64,000 nucleotides of DNA. It comes from Sphingopyxis chilensis (GTDB lineage: Bacteria; Pseudomonadota; Alphaproteobacteria; Sphingomonadales; Sphingomonadaceae). Below the pieces are notes generated by a model. It ran no database searches. It had not been told where the DNA came from and was given only the letters and a program-made list of their open reading frames with translations. The stretch spans positions 3,133,501 to 3,197,500 of the forward strand of contig NZ_CP142394.1 in NCBI RefSeq assembly GCF_035930445.1. Reading direction: 5' to 3'. A program made the translations under genes and the position numbers. Positions 1-10,906 of the stretch are shown here, in pieces (positions within the stretch are counted from its first letter, which is position 1; every line of letters begins with the position of its first letter).

Positions 1-1
1 T

Positions 2-655
2 GAGGGCGCGCTGGCGAATGCGCCGTTCCTCGCCGCGCTCGCGCTCTTCCTCGTCTTCGAAGACATGATGCAATATTGGTGGCACCGCGCGAGCCACAGC
101 TTCGCCTGGCTCTACAACCTCCACCGCGCGCATCATAACGCGCGCTATATGAGCGTGCGGCTCGTCTACAGGAACAACATCATCTATTATGCGATGATGC
201 CGAGCATCTGGTTCGCGGGGGTGCTGGTCTATCTCGGGCTCGGTTGGTTCTATGCGGGCTATCTGGTGGTCAAGATGGCGGTGATCATCGGCGCGCACAG
301 CGATGTCGCATGGGATGCGCCGTTCTACCGGATCAAGGCGCTGTCGCCGCTGATGTGGGTCGTCGAACGCACGATCAGCACCCCCGCTACGCACCATGCG
401 CACCATGGCCGCCACGCCGACGACCCGGCGGTGAACTACAAGGGCAATTTCGGAAACCTGCTCTTCTTCTGGGATGTGCTGTTCGGCACGGCGAAGATCA
501 CGCGGCATTATCCGGCGAGCTATGGCGTCGAGAATCTGCCGCCCGCGACGCTGGGGCAGCAACTGCTGTGGCCGATCTTCCCCGAGAACAAGGATATGAA
601 CGCGCATATCGCGGGCGCCGAGCCGGTGACGCCCAGGACGGTCCCGCTGACCTAG
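2..655 (+). CDS. Fatty acid hydroxylase/sterol desaturase superfamily protein (5' end outside window)
   Basis: This is the C-terminal part of an integral-membrane di-iron hydroxylase. The frame is open from base 2, so the start lies upstream. The three histidine boxes of the superfamily are visible in order: HRASH, HRAHH and HHAHH, with hydrophobic stretches between the second and third. Such enzymes hydroxylate or desaturate lipid chains at the membrane face using O2; the substrate here cannot be named. Its stop codon overlaps by four bases the stop of the convergent PepSY gene, so the two transcripts must overlap at their 3' ends. A second member of the superfamily lies about 4 kb downstream on the other strand. 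The family call is secure, the substrate unknown. Confidence 0.85.
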   Translation, partial: EGALANAPFLAALALFLVFEDMMQYWWHRASHSFAWLYNLHRAHHNARYMSVRLVYRNNIIYYAMMPSIWFAGVLVYLGLGWFYAGYLVVKMAVIIGAHSDVAWDAPFYRIKALSPLMWVVERTISTPATHHAHHGRHADDPAVNYKGNFGNLLFFWDVLFGTAKITRHYPASYGVENLPPATLGQQLLWPIFPENKDMNAHIAGAEPVTPRTVPLT

Positions 656-1998
656 CCTGTCGCGCGTTCGACCCCGAGCCAGCCCGCGGCGCGCGGCAGA
701 CGCGGCAGCACCAGCCGCTCGGCGATCCACAACAGGATCAGCGAGACGGCGAGCAGCGGCAGGAGCGCAGCGAGGATCAGCACGATCGCGGTGATGCCCC
801 GAAGCCGCGCCGGGTCGCGCGCCGCCGGCGGCGCGCCTACCGTGCCCTCGGGCTTGCGGCGTCGCCACATCAGAAAGCCCGAGACGGCGAGCGTGAACAG
901 CGCGAGCGCGGTCATGACGCCGATCAGCTGGTTGATACGGCCGAAAAGCTGGCCTTCGTGCCACGCGATGCCCATGTTCACGACGCGGTCGATGATATGC
1001 TTGTCGGCGAAGCCGCTGCGCGCGACTTCGGCGCCGGTCGCGATATCGTAACTGACCTTGCGCACCTGCGGCCGGTTTTGCGTCTGCGTCGTCAGCGTCC
1101 ATGTGTCGCCGTTCGGCGGGCCGAAGAGATTGGGCGCGCCGGGCGGCTGGACGATGACGGGCGCGGGCAAGGCCTCGGCCTTCGCGCGTTCGACGATGCG
1201 CGCCAGCGGAATCGCGGGCGAAGCGTGGATCATCGGGCCGGCCATCGCCATCGCGCCATGATCGTGCGCGGCATGGGGGTCCGCGCCGCCTTTCCAGTCC
1301 GGCACGCCCGATACCCAGCCCATTTCGGCGCGGACGGCCCGAAAGCCGCTCGCCCAGACGTCGGTCCACGGCAGCGCGGTGAGGAGCAGGACCAGCGCAA
1401 GCCCCGAAACCCAGAAGCCGGTGACCGCGTGGAGATCGCGCAGCGCGATGCGTCCGCCCAGCGACAGCCGCGGCCACGCAACCCCTGCGAGCCCGCGTCC
1501 ACGCGGCCACCAGAGATAGAGGCCGGTGAGGATCATCGCGATCGCCCAGCTTGCGGCGAGCTCGACGATGAGGCTGCCCGCGCGCCCGATCAACAGGCTG
1601 CCGTGGATACGCGACAGCCACGCCGAAATGCGCGCATCGGGATCGGCCGATCCGATCACGCACCCCTGCGGTGAGACCGCGACGTCGCGCATCGTCCCGT
1701 TCGACAGGCCGAGGTGGACGACCGCGGCATCGCCGGGCGCTTCGGGGATGCGGTAATAATGGAAGCTGGCGCCCGGAAAATCGGCGAGCGCGGCGGCGAC
1801 CTGCGCATCGGCGTCGACCGTACCCGCGGTCGGCAAGCCGCGCCATGACCGCTCCTCCCACCGGTCGAGATCGGGCTTGAACAGATAGGCCGCGCCCGTC
1901 ACCGACAGGAGCAGGATGAAGGGGATGACGAACAGCCCGGCGTAGAAATGCCAGCGCCAGATCGTGCGGTAGAGCGGAACGCGGTTGCTGTCGGTCAT
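652..1998 (-). CDS. PepSY-associated TM-helix protein with His/Met-rich insert
   Basis: A 448-residue inner-membrane protein of the PepSY-TM type found beside TonB-dependent receptors, often proposed to act as a metal or ferric-chelate reductase or accessory. The N-terminus (MTDSNRVPLYRTIWRWHFYAG) opens the first membrane helix; further helices lie near residues 150-175 and 200-220 and two close the C-terminus. A periplasmic segment carries a His/Met-rich stretch (HAAHDHGAMAMAGPMIH), typical of copper-binding regions. I chose the ATG at 1998 because the family starts with this Trp/His-rich helix and a purine-rich GGGGACGGGGG lies just upstream. A longer in-frame extension exists but runs into the receptor gene and looks non-coding. 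The receptor stop is 11 bases upstream, so they are probably one operon. Confidence 0.85.
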   Translation of the reverse strand: MTDSNRVPLYRTIWRWHFYAGLFVIPFILLLSVTGAAYLFKPDLDRWEERSWRGLPTAGTVDADAQVAAALADFPGASFHYYRIPEAPGDAAVVHLGLSNGTMRDVAVSPQGCVIGSADPDARISAWLSRIHGSLLIGRAGSLIVELAASWAIAMILTGLYLWWPRGRGLAGVAWPRLSLGGRIALRDLHAVTGFWVSGLALVLLLTALPWTDVWASGFRAVRAEMGWVSGVPDWKGGADPHAAHDHGAMAMAGPMIHASPAIPLARIVERAKAEALPAPVIVQPPGAPNLFGPPNGDTWTLTTQTQNRPQVRKVSYDIATGAEVARSGFADKHIIDRVVNMGIAWHEGQLFGRINQLIGVMTALALFTLAVSGFLMWRRRKPEGTVGAPPAARDPARLRGITAIVLILAALLPLLAVSLILLWIAERLVLPRLPRAAGWLGVERATG

Positions 1999-2009
1999 CC
2001 CCCGTCCCC

Positions 2010-4019
2010 TTAGAAGCGCGCGCGGATGCCGGCGGAAACCGCGCGGCGTTCGACGGGGTAATAGATCGCCGAGGTGTCGGTGACCGTAATCGCCGCGCTG
2101 ATGTCGCCGATCGCCTTTTTGCCCGTGATGTTGCGGATGTCGACGAAAGCGTCGACACCTTCGGCGATCGGCGCCCCGCCCGTGATCCCGATCAGCGCAT
2201 AGCCCGAAGTACGCACCTGATTGCGGTAATCGGCGAAGGGACCGTCCGGCACCCATTCGAGGTTCGGCGCGATGTGCAGCGCGTCGGTGCCGAGGCGCAG
2301 CTCGGCGCGATAGACATGCTTCGGCACCACCGGCAGGCGGTTGTCCCCGAACTGGCTGTCGTCCCGGAAGCGAAAGTCGCTGTAGGTATAGACTTGCCGC
2401 AGGCGCAGCCAGCCGGTCGGCGCGAGATCCAGCCCCGCCTCGACGCCCTGATGCAGCGTGCGGTCGGCGTTGAAGGTAGCCGCCGGAATATTGCTGTTCG
2501 TCGTGAACTGGAGAAGCTCGCCCTTCAGCGTTGAGCGATAGAGCGCGACGTCCCAGCTTGCGAAACCTCGCGTGCCGCGCGTGCCGATTTCGGCGGTCCA
2601 GGCGCGCTGCGGGCGGATGTCCGACACGACGGTGCTGACGGGCGGGGTGCCGATCGTCTGGAACACCTCGCCGAAGCCCGGGAATTCGGCCGAGCGGCTG
2701 TAGTTGGCGAAGAACTGGATATCGGCGGCGGGTTCGAACAGCAGGCCGAATTTGGGCGAGAAGGCGTCGAAGTCGACCCGGCCGTCGGTCGCGGGAGCGA
2801 CCGAGAAATTTACTTGGCGCTGGCGCCAGCCGTCGGCGTAGACGCCGCCCGCGACCAAGGTCAGCGCCTCGACCGGCCGCACCCGGACTTCGCTATAGAG
2901 CGTCGCGGTCTGCGCCTTCTGGTCGGCGTCGAAGGTCCGCGCGCCGCGACGTCCGCCATTGTTGACGAACTGGCGCGCGTCGGTGTTGCCGCGCCGCATT
3001 TCTCCGCCGAAGGTCACCTCGACCGGGCCGGTCGCATAGTCGGCGCGGAAGAAGCCGCCGACGTCGACCGACTTCTGGTCGATGAGCTGAAAGATCGGAT
3101 GGTGGAGCGACTTCGCATTGACGAAGCCGCCGACGTCGAGGGTTAGCGCACCCCAATCGAAGGTCGTGCGGTTCTGGAGACGCAGCGAGTCGATGTCGCG
3201 TCCCTGATCGCCCGCGACGGCGCCCGCATTGGCCTTGCGCGGGGTCGACAGCGCCTCGGCCATCGTCAGCGCGCCCGGCAGCTGCTGGTCGATATTGTTG
3301 ATGCTGGCATAGAAGCGCGTGCTCACCACATCGCTCAGCTTCAGCCCGACATTTCCCTGAAACCGCAGGCTGCGCCGCTTGGCATGGTCGCGGTCGCCGT
3401 CCGACGTGTCAGCGCCAATCGCGCCCCACGCGTCGACGCGGTCGCTCGCGACGCCGGCCGAGACGAGCCCGCGCAAACTGTCGAAGCTACCAACGTCGGC
3501 GCGCATGTAGAGGCCCTGCGCGGTGCGCCCCGTCGGGGTCACGCCGTTGATCGCGCCGCCCAGCGTTCCCGATCCGAAGCGCAGCGCATTCGCGCCGCGA
3601 TAGACTTCGAGATGGTCGAAGAAGATCGGTTCGAGTTCCTGGAAATCGCCATTGTCATCGGCGAGGTTGATCGGCACGCCGTCCTGCAAAAGCGTGAGCC
3701 CGCGCATGTGGAAGCCGCGCGACAGGCCCGAACCGCGGATCGAAAGGCGCACCTCCTGCCCGTAGCGCGGCTGGAGATAGACGCCGGGCGAGAAGGCGAG
3801 CGTGTCGCGGAGCGAGACGACCGATTTGTCGGCATAATCTTCGTAAGAGACGACGTCGGTGCCGCCGGGCGTGCGGCCGGCGCGCTCCTCGGCGGCGTCA
3901 GTGGCGGCCGGCGCGGTTACGATGATGGTCGAATCGGCCTCTTCGGCACGGACGGAGGGGGCGGCAAGACAGGTTGCGAGCGCCAGCAACGGCGCCGCGC
4001 CATGGATGCGGGTTTTCAT
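2010..4019 (-). CDS. TonB-dependent outer-membrane receptor
   Basis: A 669-residue outer-membrane receptor. It starts with a signal peptide (MKTRIHGAAPLLALATCLAA, cleaved near VRA-EE), then a plug with the usual LRDTLAFSPGVYLQPRYG and IEVYRG-like (LEVYRGANALRFGSGTLGGA) elements, and a 22-strand-type barrel ending in Phe (AGIRARF). The ATG at 4019 is preferred over one 39 bases upstream because it begins the signal peptide and has AAGGAAAA in front. The plug resembles ferric-citrate-type receptors, but the ligand cannot be read from sequence. The PepSY protein downstream and DUF2946 protein upstream on the same strand suggest a metal-uptake operon; the Cys/His/Met features of those partners make copper as plausible as iron. 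Confidence 0.9.
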   Translation of the reverse strand: MKTRIHGAAPLLALATCLAAPSVRAEEADSTIIVTAPAATDAAEERAGRTPGGTDVVSYEDYADKSVVSLRDTLAFSPGVYLQPRYGQEVRLSIRGSGLSRGFHMRGLTLLQDGVPINLADDNGDFQELEPIFFDHLEVYRGANALRFGSGTLGGAINGVTPTGRTAQGLYMRADVGSFDSLRGLVSAGVASDRVDAWGAIGADTSDGDRDHAKRRSLRFQGNVGLKLSDVVSTRFYASINNIDQQLPGALTMAEALSTPRKANAGAVAGDQGRDIDSLRLQNRTTFDWGALTLDVGGFVNAKSLHHPIFQLIDQKSVDVGGFFRADYATGPVEVTFGGEMRRGNTDARQFVNNGGRRGARTFDADQKAQTATLYSEVRVRPVEALTLVAGGVYADGWRQRQVNFSVAPATDGRVDFDAFSPKFGLLFEPAADIQFFANYSRSAEFPGFGEVFQTIGTPPVSTVVSDIRPQRAWTAEIGTRGTRGFASWDVALYRSTLKGELLQFTTNSNIPAATFNADRTLHQGVEAGLDLAPTGWLRLRQVYTYSDFRFRDDSQFGDNRLPVVPKHVYRAELRLGTDALHIAPNLEWVPDGPFADYRNQVRTSGYALIGITGGAPIAEGVDAFVDIRNITGKKAIGDISAAITVTDTSAIYYPVERRAVSAGIRARF

Positions 4020-4088
4020 AATTTTTCCTTCGCTGGATGCAGTCACGGACCGCACCACGCGAACGCGCGGACGGCCGGTCGATCTGGA

Positions 4089-4517
4089 TCAGGCGAAGGC
4101 GGGGGGGCCGGTACTCGGCGGGAGCGGCGAGGCGATCCCCGGCGCAAAGCCGAGCGAGCGAACCGCGACAGGGACCATCTCGGCAATCATCGGCGCGGCA
4201 GCCAGCACCGGCACGTCGGGAACAATCGGCGCATTGGCGAGCGCGCCCCACGGGCAATGCTGCTGCGTTTCGCCCGCGTCGTGGCTGCCCGCCTTCTCGA
4301 GCGGGATCGTCACGGTGCCGCCGGGGTTGCCCGGGTCCGAACAGATACGCACGGTGATCGACCCGCCCGCATCGCTTTCGATCATCCAGCCCGGCGCAAC
4401 GAGCACCCGCGCGGCCAGTGCAAGCAGCAGCGGTAAAAGCAGCAGGATGCCGGGACGGCGAAAGGCGGCGAGCAGGCTCACGGAAGGCGCCTTATGAGGT
4501 GCGGCGCCGACTGACAA
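4089..4517 (-). CDS. DUF2946-like secreted/membrane protein
   Basis: A small protein of about 130-142 residues with one N-terminal hydrophobic segment (GILLLLPLLLALAARVLV), a central Cys (RICSDPG), an HCPWG motif and a Pro-rich C-terminus (STGPPAFA). This matches the DUF2946 family, which often sits upstream of TonB receptors and in copper-responsive loci. No ATG is available: the open frame begins at a TTG (4517) and a GTG 36 bases further in (4481) is an equally possible start. It lies 69 bases upstream of the receptor on the same strand. No enzymatic role is known; metal binding or sensing is inference. Confidence 0.6.
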   Translation of the reverse strand: MSVGAAPHKAPSVSLLAAFRRPGILLLLPLLLALAARVLVAPGWMIESDAGGSITVRICSDPGNPGGTVTIPLEKAGSHDAGETQQHCPWGALANAPIVPDVPVLAAAPMIAEMVPVAVRSLGFAPGIASPLPPSTGPPAFA

Positions 4518-4541
4518 GCGGACATGCTACTCAACCCGGTC

Positions 4542-4635
4542 GTCATTGCGAGCGAAGCGAAGCAATCTCCAGCTATCGGCAACGCGCTGCCGATAGCTGG
4601 AGATTGCCGCGTCGCCTTCGGCTCCTCGCAATGAC
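4542..4635. repeat. Palindromic intergenic repeat, family A, copy 1
   Basis: A 94-base element bounded by GTCATTGCGAG (4542-4552) and its inverse CTCGCAATGAC (4625-4635). Inside is a perfect 19-base inverted repeat (4563-4581 and 4588-4606) with a 6-base loop. A second copy with the same ends lies at 21382-21471. Similar sequences starting GTCATTGCGAGCGAAGCGAAG are widespread in many bacterial genomes as REP/MITE-like repeats. Confidence 0.85.
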
Positions 4636-4640
4636 AGTGT

Positions 4641-5810
4641 TTATTCCGCGGGCGTCTCGTCGGTCTTCTTGCCCGTGCGCGTCCACGGATAGAGGAACTG
4701 GCCCCAATAGCTGCGCGGGACATCCTCGGGGATGCCGTAATTTTCGGGCCAGCGGTCCTTGGGCAGATGAAAGGTGCCGAACAATTTGTCGATCCACGGG
4801 AAATGGATGGCGAAATTGACGTCGAACGCCTCGCGTTCGAGCCCATGGTGCCAGTGGTGGAAACGCGGGGTCGCGATCCAGTGGCCGAGCCGGTTGAAAT
4901 TGCCCCCGACATTGGCGTGGAGCAGCGACGACCACACATAGACGAAGCCGATATAGGCCTGCATCACCGACGGCGCGAAGCCGAGCGTGAAGAGCGGCAG
5001 CGATGTGATCGAGCGCAAGAGGATGATCTCGGCGAAGTGCATCCGCGATCCCGCGAGCCAGTCCATCGACTTGGCGCTGTGGTGCACCGCATGGAAACCC
5101 CAGAGGAAGGGGTAGCGGTGGAAGCTGCGGTGGAAGAAATATTGCGCCAGGTCCGACGCGACGAGCACGATGACGAACTGGACGATCCACGGCAACGAGG
5201 CGACCCCCGCGCGGAACGCCTCCCAATTGCTCGTATTCTCGTTGATGATCGTCGACGGCGCGAGCGCGAGGAAGCCCAGCACCTGCACGAACATCGTGCT
5301 GACCAGATAATAGAAAAGATCCTCGCGCCATTCGGTGCGGAACAATCGCTGTGTCCGGCGATGCGGGAAGGCGCGCTCCAATGGCGCGAACATGAAGCCG
5401 GTGACGAGCAGGTTCACGACGAAAAAGTCTAGCCCGAAGAAAATGCCCCAGTCGCGCGTTTCCTGCGGCTGGACGTTCGCTCCGCCGATGAGAATCGCCG
5501 CGAGCCCGATCATCAGCGCGGTGAGGCCGAGCACCTTGCGCGGGCGCAGCAGCAGGCTGAGCAAGGAGAGGCCGTAGCTGATCAGAAGTGTCGCGTGGAC
5601 GAGGCCGCGGAAGCCGCCCCAATGCTTGACGATTTCCAACTCGGGGGTCGCGAACCAGTCCGGGAAGCGCAGCGCGACGACCATGAAAAGGCCCGCGATC
5701 GCGAAGAGTAGTCCGAAAAAGCCCGAAAGCCATCCGCTGCCGAAGCGCCGCACCTCGGTATGCGATTCGAGGTCGCGCATCAGATTGTTCAGATAATCAC
5801 GCTTCGCCAT
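4641..5810 (-). CDS. Sterol desaturase / fatty acid hydroxylase family protein
   Basis: A 389-residue integral-membrane di-iron hydroxylase with several membrane helices in the first 180 residues, then the histidine clusters HRSFH, HAVHHS and HHWHH of the superfamily. The ATG at 5810 gives MAKRDYLNNLMRDLESHTEV before the first helix. The substrate is unknown; relatives act on sterols, fatty acids, carotenoids or hopanoid-like lipids. The gene stands alone, with a family-A repeat just after its stop and a family-B repeat just before its start. It shares family and motifs with the truncated gene at the left window edge, but the two are long diverged, not a recent duplication. Confidence 0.88.
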   Translation of the reverse strand: MAKRDYLNNLMRDLESHTEVRRFGSGWLSGFFGLLFAIAGLFMVVALRFPDWFATPELEIVKHWGGFRGLVHATLLISYGLSLLSLLLRPRKVLGLTALMIGLAAILIGGANVQPQETRDWGIFFGLDFFVVNLLVTGFMFAPLERAFPHRRTQRLFRTEWREDLFYYLVSTMFVQVLGFLALAPSTIINENTSNWEAFRAGVASLPWIVQFVIVLVASDLAQYFFHRSFHRYPFLWGFHAVHHSAKSMDWLAGSRMHFAEIILLRSITSLPLFTLGFAPSVMQAYIGFVYVWSSLLHANVGGNFNRLGHWIATPRFHHWHHGLEREAFDVNFAIHFPWIDKLFGTFHLPKDRWPENYGIPEDVPRSYWGQFLYPWTRTGKKTDETPAE

Positions 5811-5869
5811 GTTGGCCCCTCACAGCATTTCGGCCGCGCGGTCTGTGACGGCGCGCACCATTTTCAACC

Positions 5870-5946
5870 TTCGTCATGCCGGACTTGATCCGGCATCCAT
5901 TCCTGCCCCGGCGTCATGGACCCCGGATAAAGTCCGGGGTGACGAA
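5870..5946. repeat. Composite hairpin repeat, family B
   Basis: Two hairpins bounded by TTCGTCA (5870-5876) and TGACGAA (5940-5946). The first is GCCGGA-cttga-TCCGGC (5878-5894), the second ACCCCGGA-taaag-TCCGGGGT (5920-5940). The sequence CGTCATGCCGGACTTGATCC is a common dispersed intergenic motif of alphaproteobacteria. It sits between the hydroxylase start and the ligA stop. Confidence 0.75.
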
Positions 5947-5963
5947 GAGAACTGACCGATAAG

Positions 5964-8496
<2,533 letters not shown>

Positions 8497-8500
<4 letters not shown>

Positions 8501-9180
8501 TTCGCGATCGCCAGCACATGCACCTCGCGCCGGATGCGAAAGCCGAGCGATTCATAAAGCCCGATCGCGCCCGCATTGTCGGCGTAGCTGTGCAGGAAGG
8601 GCGTCTCGCCGCGCGCGACCATCTGGCGCATGACATGGCCGATCAGCGTGCGCGCGAGCCCGCGTCCGCGGCAATCCGCCCATGTCGCGACGCCGCTGAC
8701 CTCGGCCATGCCGGGCACGAGGATTCTTTGCCCGGCCATCGCGAGCAGGCGCCCCTCTTCGCGAATGCCGAAGAAAGGGCCGTAGCGATGCGTTTTCGGC
8801 CCCCACGGCCCCGGCCGGGCATGGTCGGCGAGCGCCGCCATTTCGGAGGCGTCGGCCTCGCCGAGCGCAAGGATCGGCGGTTCGCCGTCGCGCGGCACCG
8901 GCGGCGGCCCTTCCGCGACCATCTGCGCGAGCACGGCGCGCTTCACCTCGCGCGTCCCGTCGGGAACCGGCCAGCGCTCGCCCTCGACGATCCAGATCTC
9001 GCCCTCGTCGGGCACGAGCGCGGCGAGCGCGGCCTGCGCCGCAGCGCCGGTGTCGGCCGCAACTCCGAACACGCCATAGCCGCGGTCGATCCGCAGTGCC
9101 CGCCCGTCACCCTCGGCAAGATGCGCCTGCCGTCCGGTCAGCATCGACCAGATCGGGCGGTCGAGGGGGTGGGCGATCAT
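8497..9180 (-). CDS. GNAT-family N-acetyltransferase
   Basis: A 227-residue acetyltransferase with the GNAT core near its C-terminus: the acetyl-CoA pyrophosphate loop reads CRGRGLARTLIGHVM, followed by the ALLY-like segment ADNAGAIGLYESLGF. It uses acetyl-CoA to acetylate an amine whose identity cannot be predicted. The N-terminal half is a variable, Asp/Glu-rich region. The ATG at 9180 overlaps the recN stop by ATGA, and its own stop overlaps the next start the same way, so it belongs to the recN-ligA transcript. A functional link with DNA repair is not evident. Confidence 0.85.
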
Positions 9181-10859
9181 GCCGCGATATCCAGCAATCG
9201 CTCGGCCTGCGCGCGCGCTTCCGCGGTCACTTCGGCGCCCGAGAGCATGCGCGCGATTTCCTCGCGACGACCGGCGTCATCGAGCGCGTGGACGCTGGTG
9301 CGCGTGACCACCCCGCCATTTGGGCCCTCGCTCGACTTGGCAATGATGAAGTGGAAGGCGCCCTTGGCCGCAACCTGGGGCGAGTGCGTCACCGCGAGCA
9401 ATTGCTTGCCCGCGCCTGCCAGCCTTGCCAACCGCTCGCCGATCGCGCTCGCCACCGCGCCGCCGACGCCGCGGTCGATCTCGTCGAAGATGATCGTGCC
9501 GGCCCCGCCCTCTTCGGCGAGCGCGACCTTCAGCGCGAGGATGAAGCGCGAGAGTTCGCCGCCCGAGGCAATTTTTGCGAGCGGCGCGAAGGGCGCGCCG
9601 GGATTGGTCGAGATGAGGAATTCGACGCGGTCCATGCCCTCTGGCCCCCAGCGGTCGGCGGGAAGCCGTTCGATGAGCGTCTGGAAGCGCGCGGCGTCGA
9701 GCTTGAGCGGCACGAGTTCGCCCGCAACCGCGGTGTCGAGGCGGATCGCCGCCTTCGCGCGCTGGTTGGAAAGGGCCGTCGCGGCATGGGTATAGGCCGA
9801 TGCCGTCTCGGCGACGGCGGCTTCGAGCTTCGCGAGCCCGGCGCTGCCACCCTCGATCGCGTCGAGCCGCGCGGCGAGCGTCCCCGTCAATTCTGCCAGC
9901 TCGTCGGGCTGCACATTATGTTTGCGCGCCATCGCACGCAATTCGAACAATCGCGTCTCGGTCACCTCAAGCCGTTCGGGGTCATATTCCATCGCACGCG
10001 CCGCTTCGTGCAGCTTGCCCTCCGCCTCATCGGCCTCGATGATCGCGCGATCGAGCCCCGCGAGCGCCTCGGCGAGCAGCGGATGATCGCCCGCGAGCCG
10101 GTCGAGCCGCCGCGCCGCCGCGCGCAACTGCGCGGGACCGCTATCGCTGCCCTCGAACGCTTCCATGATCGCGCCGAGATCGCCGGCCAGCCGCTCGCCC
10201 TTCTGCATCGCGGCGCGCGCTTCGGCGAGTTCGGCTTCCTCGCCGGGCTGGGGGCCAAGCGCCTGCAATTCGGTGACGCAATGCGCGAGCCACTCACGGT
10301 CTCGTTCGGCTGCGGAGATGGCGGCGCGGGCGGCGGCAAGCTGCTCCTCGGCGGCGCGCCACGCGGCATGCGCCGCGGCGACGGCGCGCGTGTCGGCACG
10401 CGCATAGGCGTCGAGCAGCACGCGATGTCCTGCGGGCGCGAGCAGCCCGCGATCGTCATGCTGGCCGTGGATTTCGACCAGATGCCCGCCCACCTCGCGC
10501 AGCAGGGCGGCCGAACAGGGCTGGTCGTTCAGGAAGGCGCGGCTGCCGCCATCGGCCTTCAACGTGCGGCGGATCAGCAGCGGTTCGCCCGCCTCCAGCG
10601 CGATCTCGTTATCGGCAAGCAGCGCCGCAAGCGGCGTATCTGCCGTGGGCGGCGCGAAGCTCGCGGTCACCTGCGCCTTGTCGCTGCCCTGCCGCACCAG
10701 CGCGCTGTCGGCGCGCGCGCCGAGCGCGAGCCCGAGCGCGTCGAGCAGGATCGATTTGCCCGCCCCCGTTTCGCCGGTGAGCACGCCGAGCCCCGCCTCG
10801 AATTCAAGGTCGAGCCGTTCGATCAGAACGATATTGGCGATGGACAAAGCGGTCAGCAC
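9177..10859 (-). CDS. recN: DNA repair protein RecN
   Basis: A 560-residue SMC-like ATPase acting early in double-strand break repair. Walker A is GETGAGKS (residues 29-36), then two long coiled-coil arms rich in Ala/Glu/Arg, the ABC-type signature ASGGELSRFILALK, and the Walker B segment TIIFDEIDRGVGG. The length matches the family. The start (MLTALSIANIVLIERLDLEF) is the canonical RecN N-terminus. The gene is 47 bases downstream of bamD and overlaps the GNAT gene by ATGA. No LexA box is obvious in the short bamD-recN gap. Confidence 0.97.
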   Translation of the reverse strand: MLTALSIANIVLIERLDLEFEAGLGVLTGETGAGKSILLDALGLALGARADSALVRQGSDKAQVTASFAPPTADTPLAALLADNEIALEAGEPLLIRRTLKADGGSRAFLNDQPCSAALLREVGGHLVEIHGQHDDRGLLAPAGHRVLLDAYARADTRAVAAAHAAWRAAEEQLAAARAAISAAERDREWLAHCVTELQALGPQPGEEAELAEARAAMQKGERLAGDLGAIMEAFEGSDSGPAQLRAAARRLDRLAGDHPLLAEALAGLDRAIIEADEAEGKLHEAARAMEYDPERLEVTETRLFELRAMARKHNVQPDELAELTGTLAARLDAIEGGSAGLAKLEAAVAETASAYTHAATALSNQRAKAAIRLDTAVAGELVPLKLDAARFQTLIERLPADRWGPEGMDRVEFLISTNPGAPFAPLAKIASGGELSRFILALKVALAEEGGAGTIIFDEIDRGVGGAVASAIGERLARLAGAGKQLLAVTHSPQVAAKGAFHFIIAKSSEGPNGGVVTRTSVHALDDAGRREEIARMLSGAEVTAEARAQAERLLDIAA

Positions 10860-10906
10860 GGGCCGTCCTTACCGCAGAACAAAGGCAGAATCTATTCCCG
10901 CCGCGA

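Noticed and set aside
4478..4939. Open frame through the family-A repeat
   Set aside because: It only translates the repeat plus the antisense of the hydroxylase gene; repeats of this type often create such false proteins.
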